DNA of 64,000 nucleotides, from the NCBI GenBank assembly GCA_021789975.1, contig JAJYIT010000003.1:124001-188000 (forward strand), read 5' to 3'. The stretch is from Bacteroidota bacterium. GTDB lineage: Bacteria; Bacteroidota; Ignavibacteria; Kryptoniales; JAKASW01. The notes under the pieces were generated by a model. It did not search any database and was not told where the DNA came from. It saw nothing but the letters and a program-made list of their open reading frames with translations. Made by a program: the position numbers and the translations under genes. Positions 18,136 through 26,366 of this stretch are shown in pieces. How positions within the stretch are numbered: position 1 is the stretch's first letter; each line of letters begins with the position of its first letter.

Positions 18136-18888
18136 ATGATTACAAGGAAAGCCATTCTTGTCTCTAATCCGGGCGAAAAGGGATCTAATAATTACTGCGG
18201 AGAAGTTGTTCTTGATATGGAGAACTACGAGCAATTCCTCAAGTCGCCGTTTGGTGGAACATGGTACGACGACGAGATAATCCAGCTCACGAGGCCGACA
18301 CGCAGCGAGCTCACATGGACTCTTCGGAATGCGGCACAGCACGACTATACACTAATTGTTTTCAGCGGACACGGATGGTATTCAAAGACGCACAGCTCGA
18401 CGATACTCGAACTTAGAACGAAAGAAGATATCGACTCCATGGATCTGCGGATGGGATGCGGCAAGCGAACGGTCATACTGGATTGTGGAAGAAGGAGATC
18501 TGAAGGAATTACTCCGCCCATCGAGGAGCGTGAAGAGAGTCCAATAAACTATCCGCCTCCGGATCCGACAAAATGCAGAAGATATTACGACGAGTGGATT
18601 GAGAAATGCTCTCTGGGACTGATAGTAACTCATGCGTGTAAGGCCCAAGAGATTGCGGGAGACCAGAGATTAAACGGCGGCTATTACTCATACAACCTGA
18701 TCAGGGCTGCAAAAGAATGGGCTCAATACAAAATGAGGTCCCACACGGCCGCATATGAAATTCTGTCGGTTCCCGATCTACACGAGAAGACAGCCCTCGC
18801 AGTGGAGGCGATGAGTGATGGCCATCAGGTTCCGGAGATCGAGGCACCTCATTGCGGGAATTCATTCCCGTTCGTCGTTGCCGCGTGA
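18136..18888 (+). CDS. Caspase-fold (C14-like) peptidase domain protein
   Basis: 250 residues with no signal peptide or membrane segment. The fold order of bacterial caspases is visible. A strand and catalytic His79 lie in LIVFSGHGWY. Next comes a strand ending in Cys117 (RTVILDCGRR), which aligns with the nucleophile region of QACRG/DxCHSG motifs. A later strand with THACKAQEIAGD and GGYYSYNLIRAA corresponds to the terminal A-C/G-x-FT-x-L element. The Cys neighbourhood is atypical (DCG rather than CR/CH), so activity is uncertain. Bacterial caspases often act as effectors in immune or regulated-death systems. This one is convergent with a restriction-modification operon 188 bp away and has no fused sensor domain. 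Confidence 0.72.
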   Translation: MITRKAILVSNPGEKGSNNYCGEVVLDMENYEQFLKSPFGGTWYDDEIIQLTRPTRSELTWTLRNAAQHDYTLIVFSGHGWYSKTHSSTILELRTKEDIDSMDLRMGCGKRTVILDCGRRRSEGITPPIEEREESPINYPPPDPTKCRRYYDEWIEKCSLGLIVTHACKAQEIAGDQRLNGGYYSYNLIRAAKEWAQYKMRSHTAAYEILSVPDLHEKTALAVEAMSDGHQVPEIEAPHCGNSFPFVVAA

Positions 18889-19076
18889 TAAAAGGTACGA
18901 GCCGGGGAAAAAGACAATCGCGATCTGGCCAGGCGTTGACCGATGCTGACAGCTTGTATGTACCAGCGATTGCACCGAAGGAATCGCGAACCGGCTGAAG
19001 CGACCGGGAGTGAAAAGCGATGTGGCCATTCTTAAAGAGGGAGAGAGCTGGAGTCGCTAAACCGGCAGTGTTATGA

Positions 19077-19934
19077 TTAAATCGCCAGATCGAACGGCAG
19101 GTCAGCGATGTCCCGCAGCTTCCGGCCGTTTGTCATCATCTCAAGCTGCTCTTGCTCAGTCTCGTTGCCGACTTCTTTCACCGCCATCTGCAGCTCAGGT
19201 AATGCAAAGTGGTACACACAATCGATGTCCCCAGTTCCCAGGGCAACTGAAGCTATCCTACTGGGAAGCGGCTCGGCAGTCACAACGGATATGTGAGGTG
19301 TATTCCCTTTTCGGTTCCGTATCAGGTTGAGAGCTTCTGTCCTCGCGTTTTGGGCTCTGTCACTTCTGATCGTCCACTTGCAGGAAATGCTTGCATGCAA
19401 AAATTCACTCTGGCTGTTCTTCTTTCTGAGTGGTGTGTGATGAGGGTAAGTTCCGCCGCCAATAAAGTCTCCCTTCCCGTCAAGTTCACTGTCATCAAGG
19501 GGCCTGCGCAGTACCACGATATCTGGAGTAACGAGATAATCGCCGAGTAGACTTTTCAAGTTTGTCCGCGTGTCTTTCGATAGCCCACTTTTTAATATCG
19601 CAGTGAGGTCGGCGAGATGCTTGTACGGCGTGAAGGCAGAAATATCTTCATGAACAGAGAATCTCCACCCACCGGGCCGCACATGCTGCAGATACTTAAA
19701 AACCTCTTGCAAAAAGTCGCGTGTCAGATCTTCGAATCCTTTTCCCGTTGTCTGACCTTCAGATGGCTTCTTCCTGACTTTGAAGCCAAGTGTCTTAACC
19801 AGGTGCCTGGAGATATTTGTGCTTCCCTTGCTGCTCACGTCGGCCATGCTCGGTATCTTGCCCTTCTTCATGAAGATGAGCGACGTAGCTACCTTCCGAT
19901 GGTATCCTTGCCGCATGTCCTCGATCTTGCTCAT
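19077..19934 (-). CDS. Type II restriction endonuclease, NgoMIV family
   Basis: 285 residues, almost the same length as NgoMIV (286). The permuted PD-(D/E)xK active site of the CCGG-recognising group is readable: Glu68 (FEDLTRDFL), Asp138 (TPDIVVL), Ser184-x-Lys186 (SISCKW) and Glu200 (ARTEALNLIRN). These lie one or two positions from the known NgoMIV residues (Glu70, Asp140, Ser185, Lys187, Glu201). The segment ending in DCVYHFALPEL is also characteristic. The expected target is GCCGGC, by family. The ATG shares a base with the methyltransferase stop (TGATG), so the nuclease is made only after its methyltransferase. Confidence 0.9.
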   Translation of the reverse strand: MSKIEDMRQGYHRKVATSLIFMKKGKIPSMADVSSKGSTNISRHLVKTLGFKVRKKPSEGQTTGKGFEDLTRDFLQEVFKYLQHVRPGGWRFSVHEDISAFTPYKHLADLTAILKSGLSKDTRTNLKSLLGDYLVTPDIVVLRRPLDDSELDGKGDFIGGGTYPHHTPLRKKNSQSEFLHASISCKWTIRSDRAQNARTEALNLIRNRKGNTPHISVVTAEPLPSRIASVALGTGDIDCVYHFALPELQMAVKEVGNETEQEQLEMMTNGRKLRDIADLPFDLAI

Positions 19935-21322
19935 CAGCCCTCCGATCGGTTTGGTTTCAGGAAGCCAAGAACGAATTCCTGATGCATCCGTTTTTCTATT
20001 TGTGAGTCGATGCGAGCTTCTGTGCTCGTGGGCATCATCCGCCTGTCGCGGTCAAGTGATCTCACTCCGATCCCGACGCACGGCAATTCCAGCGATTCTC
20101 CTATTTCCGCAAGACATCTATCCGTTTGAGTATCAATTCCTCGCATCACCGACGAACCGACTACCAGGACAGCTGCTTTCGCGGGTTTCAACACCCTCTG
20201 TATCTCGCCTAGCACCCGCTTCATTTCAGAATAATATCTCCTGAGCACCATCCCTTTTCTTTCGTCGGACCTTGAAAGCTGCGAGATCACTTTTTCCGGC
20301 AGAGGGGGGAGTGGTTCGAATTTGAAGTCAGTCACTTTATCGCTTCCTATGTAAGTACTGCGAAGCTCGGTGAGATGGTCTACCGGCATTCCTAACCAGA
20401 CGAGCGAAAATTTGTGCGCTCGCATATAATCGATTGCATTGGAGGCATACGGAGGAGAAGTTACAATGAGATCGACGCTTTCGTTCTCCAATGGCAAGCT
20501 CTCTGCGTTTCCCCACTGAATAGATTTCTTTCTGCCCGCTACCGGGTTCTGCCGGATAACCGCAACATTCTTTAGAACTCGTTTCTCGAATTCGGGAATC
20601 GCGGGCTTGTATTTCTTTTCCTTGCCCTGTTTGAGTTTATGTGGCCGTGTATGGCCCAGGTCCCAGGCAAGCGAGACGCCTCCTGACTTCGTCACGATGA
20701 TTGAAGAGAAAGCGAGTTTCAAGAAATCCTTTACATCGGTATTTTCCACCTTTTCAATGCTCAGGAGCAATGCCATCAGCTCAACCTGAGTTTCGTAGCC
20801 GAACCAATAGTCGACGAATTCCTTCGTTCCCTCATCAAACTTGTTTTCCAATGCCTTCTCAATTTTCGATCGGCGCATTAGCGATACTTCGGCGTCCTCC
20901 ACGACCCGGCGAACTTCACGCTCAAGTTTGAGCAGGTCGAGTGGAGTCACTTTGACCTTACCCATGAGGAGTGCGAGCGGGTCGATGTCGAATCCGATCC
21001 CGGTTCTTCCCGCTGAAATAGCTTCTACGACCGTGGTCGCCGAGCCGGCCAACGGATCCAGAACTATTTCGCCGGGAGATGTCAGGTTTTCGATGAACAC
21101 TCTGGCAAGTTCCGGAGGAAACTTCGCGGGAAAGGAATGGAAGTTATGCTTGCCGTTATTGACGGGCGCAATGTGGAAACCCAGGTCCTCGGAGAGCAGC
21201 GCTTTGAGTTTCCTCGCGACGGGATTGACTGCATCATGCGTCCGACCCGGCGCGCTTACGAAATCGATCTTAAGCTCCGAGACTTTCGAATGCTTGCTCT
21301 GCCTGACCTGACGTTTTTGCAT
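19934..21322 (-). CDS. Amino-methyltransferase of the R-M system (N4-cytosine type likely)
   Basis: 462 residues. SAM-binding motif I is DPLAGSATTVVEA (~89-101), followed by GFDIDP (motif II). The catalytic motif IV is TSPPY (288-292), typical of exocyclic amino methyltransferases, and the Ser favours N4-cytosine over N6-adenine. A FPAKFPPELA segment before motif I corresponds to motif X, giving the order X-I-(long insert)-IV, with the ~185-residue insert as probable target-recognition region. It should protect the partner nuclease target (expected GCCGGC). It is the first gene of the two-gene operon and has a good promoter (21342-21370). No controller protein gene is present. Confidence 0.9.
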   Translation of the reverse strand: MQKRQVRQSKHSKVSELKIDFVSAPGRTHDAVNPVARKLKALLSEDLGFHIAPVNNGKHNFHSFPAKFPPELARVFIENLTSPGEIVLDPLAGSATTVVEAISAGRTGIGFDIDPLALLMGKVKVTPLDLLKLEREVRRVVEDAEVSLMRRSKIEKALENKFDEGTKEFVDYWFGYETQVELMALLLSIEKVENTDVKDFLKLAFSSIIVTKSGGVSLAWDLGHTRPHKLKQGKEKKYKPAIPEFEKRVLKNVAVIRQNPVAGRKKSIQWGNAESLPLENESVDLIVTSPPYASNAIDYMRAHKFSLVWLGMPVDHLTELRSTYIGSDKVTDFKFEPLPPLPEKVISQLSRSDERKGMVLRRYYSEMKRVLGEIQRVLKPAKAAVLVVGSSVMRGIDTQTDRCLAEIGESLELPCVGIGVRSLDRDRRMMPTSTEARIDSQIEKRMHQEFVLGFLKPNRSEG

Positions 21323-21341
21323 GTAGAAGTTTTTGTATCAT

Positions 21342-21370
21342 AGTATAGTCAACCGAGCGTAGGTTTTCAA
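21342..21370 (-). promoter_or_regulatory. Sigma-70-type promoter of the R-M operon
   Basis: On the minus strand, -35 TTGAAA (21370-21365), a 17-bp spacer and -10 TATACT (21347-21342). The ATG of the methyltransferase follows 19 nt after the -10 box, giving a very short leader. A near-palindrome, GGAATTAAGTTCC, about 15 bp further upstream could be an operator. Confidence 0.65.
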
Positions 21371-21563
21371 CCATACCATATCGTGGAATTAAGTTCCAAC
21401 TAAATTTTGTTATAATAAGTAAAGACAGTGTCGCGCCAAGCGAGCCGCGCAGCGCTTCACGCGGATGCCTTATCTTGATTTTTGTGATCCGTGAAAATCA
21501 GTTGCATCGGTGTTTATCTGCGTTCAAATCTTTTCTTTTTCAAATCTATGAAACGAGACTCTA

Positions 21564-22415
21564 ATGAAATCAAATTCCAATTCGAAAGATACTTTTCTCT
21601 TAGGAGGGCAGATCGAAGTTAACCGCATGGGCTACGGCGCCATGCAGCTCACAGGCAAAGGCGTCTGGGGAGATGCCCCGGACAGAGATTCCGCCAAACA
21701 AATTTTGAATGCGGCGGTCGACGCAGGCGTCAACTTCATCGACACCGCCGACTCCTACGGCCCGCATACGTGCGAAGTGCTGATACAGGAGGCACTCGGC
21801 TCTCGCTACGACGGCATCGTCATCGCGACGAAGGGCGGTCTCACCAGACCCGGGCCCGGTCAGTGGACGCCAAACGGTCGGCCCGAATATATCATGGACT
21901 GTATCGAAGGAAGCTTGCGGCGATTGAAGAGAGACCGGATCGATCTCTGGCAGCTTCACAGGATCGACCCAAACGTGCCGGTTGAAGAGACGCTCGGCCC
22001 CGTGGTGGACGCGGTCAATGCCGGGAAGATCAGGTTCGTTGGACTGTCTGAAGTGTCCGTCGCGGACATCGAGCGCGCGCAGAAAGTTGTCCCCATCGCA
22101 TCGGTGCAGAATAAGTACAACCTGACTGACAGGAAGTGGGAGGAAGTGGTCGACTACACGGCGAAGAGGAACATTGCGTTCATTCCATGGTTCCCGCTCG
22201 CTTCCGCCCCCGACAAAATGAAAAACATGGTTGAGTCGATCGCAAAGAAGCATGACGCCACGATTGCACAAATCGCACTTGCATGGCTTCTCAAGCGATC
22301 GTCTAACATGGTGGCAATTCCCGGGACCGGCTCGCTGCAGCATTTGCGCGAAAACCTTGTCGCGGCTGAGATCGATTTACCCAAAGAAGATTTCGCGGCG
22401 CTATCTGCCTCCTGA
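21564..22415 (+). CDS. Aldo/keto reductase
   Basis: 283-residue NADPH-dependent oxidoreductase of the AKR (TIM-barrel) superfamily. The catalytic tetrad is complete: Asp60 and Tyr65 (FIDTADSYG), Lys90 (IATKGG) and His132 (LWQLHRID). The C-terminal cofactor region AIPGTGSLQHLRENL is present. The subgroup resembles the YdbC/AKR11-like bacterial oxidoreductases with unknown carbonyl substrates. It is preceded by a ~240-bp divergent region shared with the R-M promoter. Confidence 0.93.
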   Translation: MKSNSNSKDTFLLGGQIEVNRMGYGAMQLTGKGVWGDAPDRDSAKQILNAAVDAGVNFIDTADSYGPHTCEVLIQEALGSRYDGIVIATKGGLTRPGPGQWTPNGRPEYIMDCIEGSLRRLKRDRIDLWQLHRIDPNVPVEETLGPVVDAVNAGKIRFVGLSEVSVADIERAQKVVPIASVQNKYNLTDRKWEEVVDYTAKRNIAFIPWFPLASAPDKMKNMVESIAKKHDATIAQIALAWLLKRSSNMVAIPGTGSLQHLRENLVAAEIDLPKEDFAALSAS

Positions 22416-22472
22416 AGTCACAATGTCGATACCCTGCCGTTAACACGACAGCGCAGTAATCGCTGTGAACGC

Positions 22473-22838
22473 GTGAACATCTCACATCTCTTGCCCGGCG
22501 TAGGAGCCGTCATAGTGAGAACGGGATATGACAAATGGATCGACATGAGGAAACCTCGTCGCTATGACTTGATACCTTATCTGTCCGCCGACGCGAGCTG
22601 GTTCCTGGCGAGATTCAAGACTCTCAAGGTGGTCGGCCTCGACTCAATAACAATCGATCCACGGGGAAGTCACTCGTCGCATCAGCGGCTCAGGAATAGA
22701 ATGATCTTGGAGTCGCTGGTTCATTTGGACGAGATCCCGGCGAAGAATCGCTCAGGGTTCGACTTGCAAACAGTGCCAATAAGAATAGTCGGCGCGACAG
22801 AAGGACGCGTGGCCGCATACGCTTTTATCCAGATGTAG
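22473..22838 (+). pseudogene. Truncated cyclase/kynurenine formamidase-like gene (3' half)
   Basis: 121 codons matching the C-terminal half of the cyclase family (PF04199): VIVRTGYDKW, then FKTLKVVGLDSITIDP, then HQRLRNRMILESLVHLDEIP. Full members have about 200 residues or more and begin with the metal-binding H-x-G-T-H-x-D-x-x-x-H region, which is missing here. Only a GTG starts the frame, and the 57 bp before it are non-coding. It is probably a 5'-deleted remnant, although expression of a short protein cannot be excluded. Confidence 0.7.
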
Positions 22839-22979
22839 CCAAACCGTTTTACTTCTTTTGGTCCCGCTCACCTTGTCTTTTACAGCCATATTGACTAAAT
22901 ACGAAAGCGGAGTATGAGAAATATATGAGTAGTTGCCAGGAAATTTGACAGATGCTACACGATCATAAGGAGAATTAAG

Positions 22980-23417
22980 ATGAAATGTCCCGAATGTGGA
23001 ATGGAACTAACAAACCAGACTCGCCATGGAATTGGAGTGCAGTCATGTTCGATGGACCATGGCATGTGGTTCACGATGCAGGAGCTCGATGAGCTTGAGA
23101 ACGAAGCGTTCAATGACGAGGAAGAAAAAGGGTCCCTGATGTTGTCAAGCGAACCCGCTAGCTATAAGTGCCCGGTCTGCGATTCGATGTTGAGAAAATT
23201 TGATTACAGGATGTACGATCTTCAGTTGGAGTACTGCGAGAACAAGCACGGCTTCTGGCTCGATGCCGGAGAAGATGATCGGATCCTGGAGCTCATGAAA
23301 GAACGGAAGAGGGACGAGCAACGTAAGTTCAATGCCGAGGCGCACTGGCAATCAACCGTCAAGCATCTGCAATCGCACTCGCTGTTTCAGAAATTGAAAG
23401 ACATGATGAGAGGATAG
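22980..23417 (+). CDS. TFIIB-type zinc-ribbon protein
   Basis: 145 residues with two zinc-ribbon units. The first is CPECGMEL with a Cys in VQSCSMDHGMWF (residues ~3-30). The second is CPVCDSML with Cys in EYCENKHGFWLDAGE (~61-95). The pattern C-P-x-C...C-x2-H/C-G-x-W is that of the zf-TFIIB family (PF13453). The C-terminus is basic and helical (ELMKERKRDEQRK). Molecular role unknown. A good AAGGAG lies just upstream. Confidence 0.88.
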   Translation: MKCPECGMELTNQTRHGIGVQSCSMDHGMWFTMQELDELENEAFNDEEEKGSLMLSSEPASYKCPVCDSMLRKFDYRMYDLQLEYCENKHGFWLDAGEDDRILELMKERKRDEQRKFNAEAHWQSTVKHLQSHSLFQKLKDMMRG

Positions 23418-23430
23418 CAACTGAAGAAAG

Positions 23431-23643
23431 ATGCCAGTTTATAAGTTCAAGACTTTTCAGGAAGCCAAGGATGCTCTCCTCGTGAAAAAACCTGACGCGA
23501 ACTACTATAAGATGCTATCAGATTTCTACGAGACATTTGGAAGACTCTTCACCCGGCGCTTTCCGCACGGAGTGTGGAAATTCAAAACAATTGAGGAAGC
23601 TCAGAAGCAAAAAGAAGATTGGATACTGGGGCGCTGGCCTTGA
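23431..23643 (+). CDS. Small conserved-looking protein of unknown function
   Basis: 70 residues starting 13 nt after the zinc-ribbon gene, probably co-transcribed. It is rich in aromatic and basic residues and carries two similar units, YKFKTFQEAKD near the start and WKFKTIEEAQKQ near the end. That pattern is typical of small proteins with a duplicated beta-alpha unit. Similar short K-F-K-T/S-x-E-E-A proteins are often encoded beside nucleotidyltransferase or toxin-antitoxin genes, but none is present here. Function not assigned. Confidence 0.65.
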   Translation: MPVYKFKTFQEAKDALLVKKPDANYYKMLSDFYETFGRLFTRRFPHGVWKFKTIEEAQKQKEDWILGRWP

Positions 23644-23693
23644 GCTGACCCATTTCTCTGTAATCAACTCCCACGGTTAGTTATCTTTTCACC

Positions 23694-23846
23694 ATGGCGT
23701 TCGAGTCTGTCGTGCTTCTTATTGCCGCGGCACAGGCATTCCTCCTTGCAATTCCGGTATTCCAGAAACACCCGGCAGTTTATGCGAACAAGTTTCTTTC
23801 CCTCTGTCATCTAGAGCCTTCATTTCCGATAGGGAGGCGGCGGTGA
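23694..23846 (+). pseudogene. 5' remnant of a membrane-anchored AraC-type regulator
   Basis: 50 codons: a hydrophobic segment with an AAAQAFLLAIPVF stretch followed by a Tyr-Ala-Asn-Lys-Phe-Leu-Ser-Leu motif. This resembles the start of multi-TM AraC/HTH regulators (the I-A-A-x-Q-G-x-L-L-A-x-x-L...N-K-x-L-x-L pattern). The frame loses sense and stops at 23844-23846, directly before the hairpin repeat, so an insertion or deletion probably removed the rest. The identification rests on one short segment. Confidence 0.45.
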
Positions 23847-23875
23847 TCGCTTTTTTTTGGCACTCCCTGGAGGTC

Positions 23876-23983
23876 AGCCATCCGTTGAAACGGATGGCTA
23901 GTTAAATACTAAACCTCCTGCGGCGGTTTTTGAACTGCCAACGGCAGTTTCAGTAGATGGAGGCGTCCATTTCAATGGATGCC
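23876..23983. repeat. Three-hairpin structured repeat
   Basis: Three consecutive stem-loops: AGCCATCCG/CGGATGGCT (23876-23884, 23891-23899); AACTGCC/GGCAGTT with a 3-base loop (23933-23939, 23943-23949); GGCGTCCAT/ATGGATGCC (23962-23970, 23975-23983, one G-T pair). Stems 1 and 3 share the core CCAT...ATGG with the same kind of TTGAAA/TTCA loop, in opposite sense. It lies between convergent genes and may be a non-autonomous mobile repeat or a bidirectional terminator. The rest of the gap to 24055 holds nothing recognised. Confidence 0.6.
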
Positions 23984-24055
23984 GTGGGAAATGGTCCCCA
24001 CAGGTAAGCCATTACAGTCGAATCCCTCCGCGGCTTAGACTCTAGGTTCATTCAA

Positions 24056-25306
24056 TCAGTATCTTTCGCGTCTCCGTCTGTGCCACCGGGTTTTCTCCGA
24101 TCCATGTTCCGGTCTGTGCGGTTTCTTATTCGAGTGAGCGGCTACCTGCGCATGAACCTGATCGGCAGCCGGTCTGGCGGGAGCCGGCCTCGTCGCCCCC
24201 TCCGGCACCTCGCCGCTCTCCCTAAGAGTTATCTCGCCTCGATATCTGAAAAGGATCTGCTTAAAGAATTTCTTTTCCTCTGCGGTCGCGACAAGCGAGA
24301 TCGCTTCGCCTTTTTGTCCCGCGCGTGCCGTTCTTCCAACCCGGTGAGTGTATGAGTCCACGTCCTTCGGAATTTCATAATTGTAAACATGGGAGACATC
24401 ATCTATGTGAAGTCCGCGGGCTGCAACGTCAGTCGCAACGAGGACGGTGAACTTCCCTCTTCGGAAATCCTCCGTGACCTTCTCTCTTTGCGACTGAGAC
24501 ATGTTGCCGTTCAATGCACGCGCCTGAGTTCCCATCGCTGCAAGTTTCTTGGAGACTTTGACTGTAATATGTTTTCGGTTGCAGAACACGATGGCAAGAT
24601 TGCGCTCGCGTCCCAACAGGTCCGCAAGTAGATCCAGCTTGGTTTCAGGAGACGTGTGGTAGTATGTCTGGCGAAGAAAGATCGGCTTCACAGTAGATTC
24701 CAGGCGGACGTTCTTCGGGTTATGGAGATACCTCGACGCGAGTCTCTCGATTTCCTCCGATACCGTCGCGCTGAAGAGCATTGTCTGATGCTCCCGCGGA
24801 AGTCTTGACGCAATTCGTTCGACGTCCTTGATAAATCCCATGTCGAGCATGCGGTCTGCCTCGTCGCAGACGAAGTATTTGATCGAATCCAGCTTGAGTG
24901 CATTCCTGTTCAGCAGATCGATAAGCCGGCCCGGAGTTGCAACGATGACATTTGCCTGACGAAGTTTCGATGCCTGATTGCTGATAGAGACTCCGCCGTA
25001 AACGGGCACTATGCCGAGGTGTTTTCCGACCGAGTATTTGATGAATTCGCCCGACACCTGGACCGCCAGCTCCCTCGTGGGTACGAGAACGAGAGCCCTG
25101 AGACCGTCGCGTCTCTGAAGCTGTTCAATGATTGGGATCGCGAAACTCAATGTCTTCCCCGATCCTGTTTCGGACTGTGCCAGGACGTCCTGACCTTTGG
25201 TGATGGCGGGAATAATCTGTTCCTGTACGGGCGTCGCCACCGTGATTCCCTGAGCTTCAAGCAGTTCGACTATTTGATCGCTCAGGATAAAAGATTGTGA
25301 TTTCAT
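24056..25306 (-). CDS. DEAD-box ATP-dependent RNA helicase (RhlE-like)
   Basis: 416 residues. Motifs in order: Q motif (TPVQEQIIP), I (SETGSGKT, 45-52), Ia (PTREL), Ib (TPGRL), II (DEAD, 148-151), III (SAT, 179-181), then ARGLHIDDV and HRVGRTARAG in the second RecA domain. A basic His/Arg/Pro-rich tail (~370-416) probably binds RNA. Enzymes of this type remodel ribosome precursors or structured mRNA, often in the cold. It is monocistronic, with a hairpin-rich repeat downstream and a ~600-bp gap upstream. Confidence 0.96.
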   Translation of the reverse strand: MKSQSFILSDQIVELLEAQGITVATPVQEQIIPAITKGQDVLAQSETGSGKTLSFAIPIIEQLQRRDGLRALVLVPTRELAVQVSGEFIKYSVGKHLGIVPVYGGVSISNQASKLRQANVIVATPGRLIDLLNRNALKLDSIKYFVCDEADRMLDMGFIKDVERIASRLPREHQTMLFSATVSEEIERLASRYLHNPKNVRLESTVKPIFLRQTYYHTSPETKLDLLADLLGRERNLAIVFCNRKHITVKVSKKLAAMGTQARALNGNMSQSQREKVTEDFRRGKFTVLVATDVAARGLHIDDVSHVYNYEIPKDVDSYTHRVGRTARAGQKGEAISLVATAEEKKFFKQILFRYRGEITLRESGEVPEGATRPAPARPAADQVHAQVAAHSNKKPHRPEHGSEKTRWHRRRRERY

Positions 25307-25914
25307 AAAACCTTTATGATAAATGAATGATAATAATGCTGGGAAGTTGAACCGCTATGGAGGAATATGAGATTTCTACTATCCTGATTATCCTATGAAG
25401 AAGACCAAGTCCCGGCTTCTGAACACCGTCGCCCGTTCTTCTATTTTGGAGGGGAGAAGATGTTTCTTTAACTGTTCCAATATAACTAAAGGGAGGGAAT
25501 AGTTCCGAAGGTTATTTTTAAATTCCTGCGATCCATCGATTGCCACTACTTTCGACCGGACTCGACTCGCATTTACACGCTTCCCCTTCTTTCATAGAAG
25601 GAGAGGTCGGCTGAATCGCTTCGCAGGCGAGGACCCGTGAAATCTCATCAAGAATCGATCCTACTCACTTGTCCAAATTCAGAGTGTTCGTTCGTCATCC
25701 AATTGAAACAACTAGAAGCGCGGCCGAAAAGCCCTTATGCAACCACAAAGTCACCAGGGCACAAAGCATAACAATGTGACTATGTTCGGATTTGACGATT
25801 CCCTATGTGTCTTTGAGCATTCTTGGTCAATTATCTGCCGGATATTTAGAAGCCGGCACCAATATTCAGGGAACCAGGCCGTAATGCCTAACATAGACTG
25901 CAAAGGAGTTCAAG
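25307..25914. other. Divergent intergenic region between the helicase and the ECF42 cluster
   Basis: About 600 bp with no gene recognised. It must hold the helicase promoter (minus) and the first promoter of the DGPF cluster (plus). I looked for an ECF42-like TGTCGA -35 element upstream of 25915 and did not find one. A repeat occupies 25741-25827. AAAGGAG just before 25915 is a ribosome site. Confidence 0.45.
25741..25827. repeat. Imperfect inverted repeat of the ACCACAAAG type
   Basis: The left arm (from 25741) starts AACCACAAAGTCACC and contains GCACAAAGCATA. The right arm (25804-25827) reads TATGTGTCTTTGAGC...TTGGT, roughly its complement. Related AACCGC/CGCAAAG motifs occur at 8461-8488, 31608-31658 and 46774-46802. 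Confidence 0.5.
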
Positions 25915-26253
25915 ATGAAAGATTATTTATTGCTGTTCAGAGGCAGCCTCGATTCTGCAGATGTCTCACCGGAACAGATGCAGAAGTCAATGATGAAATG
26001 GAAGAACTGGATGGACGGGCTTGCGGTGGAGAATAGGGTGAATGTCGGACAGAGGCTAACCGTTACACGCGCAACAATCAGTGGAACAGTGAAAAGAGTC
26101 GTTGACGGGCCTTACATCGAGGGTAAGGAAATAGTCGGCGGATATATGATGTCAAAAGCCGACACTCTAGAAGAAGCCGTTGAGCTTGCAAAAGGATGTC
26201 CGATCTTCGAATCCGGCGGAAGCACCGAAGTCATAGAAATCGCCGCCAGCTAA
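25915..26253 (+). CDS. YCII-related DGPF-domain protein (1)
   Basis: 112 residues of the YCII/DGPF family (dimeric ferredoxin-like fold). The signature DGPYIEGKEIVGGY is at ~60-75, and the YLLLFRGS start and A-K-G-C-P-x-x-x-x-G-G-S-x-E-V end are standard. Proteins of this family are the typical genomic partners and targets of ECF42 sigma factors, and one is encoded at 31695-32999. Biochemical function is unknown. It is the first gene of the long plus-strand cluster. Confidence 0.9.
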   Translation: MKDYLLLFRGSLDSADVSPEQMQKSMMKWKNWMDGLAVENRVNVGQRLTVTRATISGTVKRVVDGPYIEGKEIVGGYMMSKADTLEEAVELAKGCPIFESGGSTEVIEIAAS

Positions 26254-26366
26254 CCTCCCCAAGGGCGCTGATGTGACATGGCGGCTATCTTATGGTAACA
26301 GAGTACTTCCAATCAAATCTTGCCTAGGTCGAAGGCAAGGTGAGCGAAAAAAATCAAAGGTGACAC

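Noticed and set aside
19077-21322. Caspase plus R-M operon as a known named defence system
   Set aside because: No published system with exactly these components is known to me, so I report adjacency only and do not give it a system name.
21600-22343. Long open frame on the minus strand across the aldo/keto reductase
   Set aside because: The aldo/keto reductase has a complete catalytic tetrad on the plus strand; the opposite frame is a codon-bias shadow.
25307-25914. Possible ECF42-type promoter (TGTCGA -35) upstream of the first DGPF gene
   Set aside because: I looked for the element described for actinobacterial ECF42 factors and did not find it; the motif may differ in this lineage.
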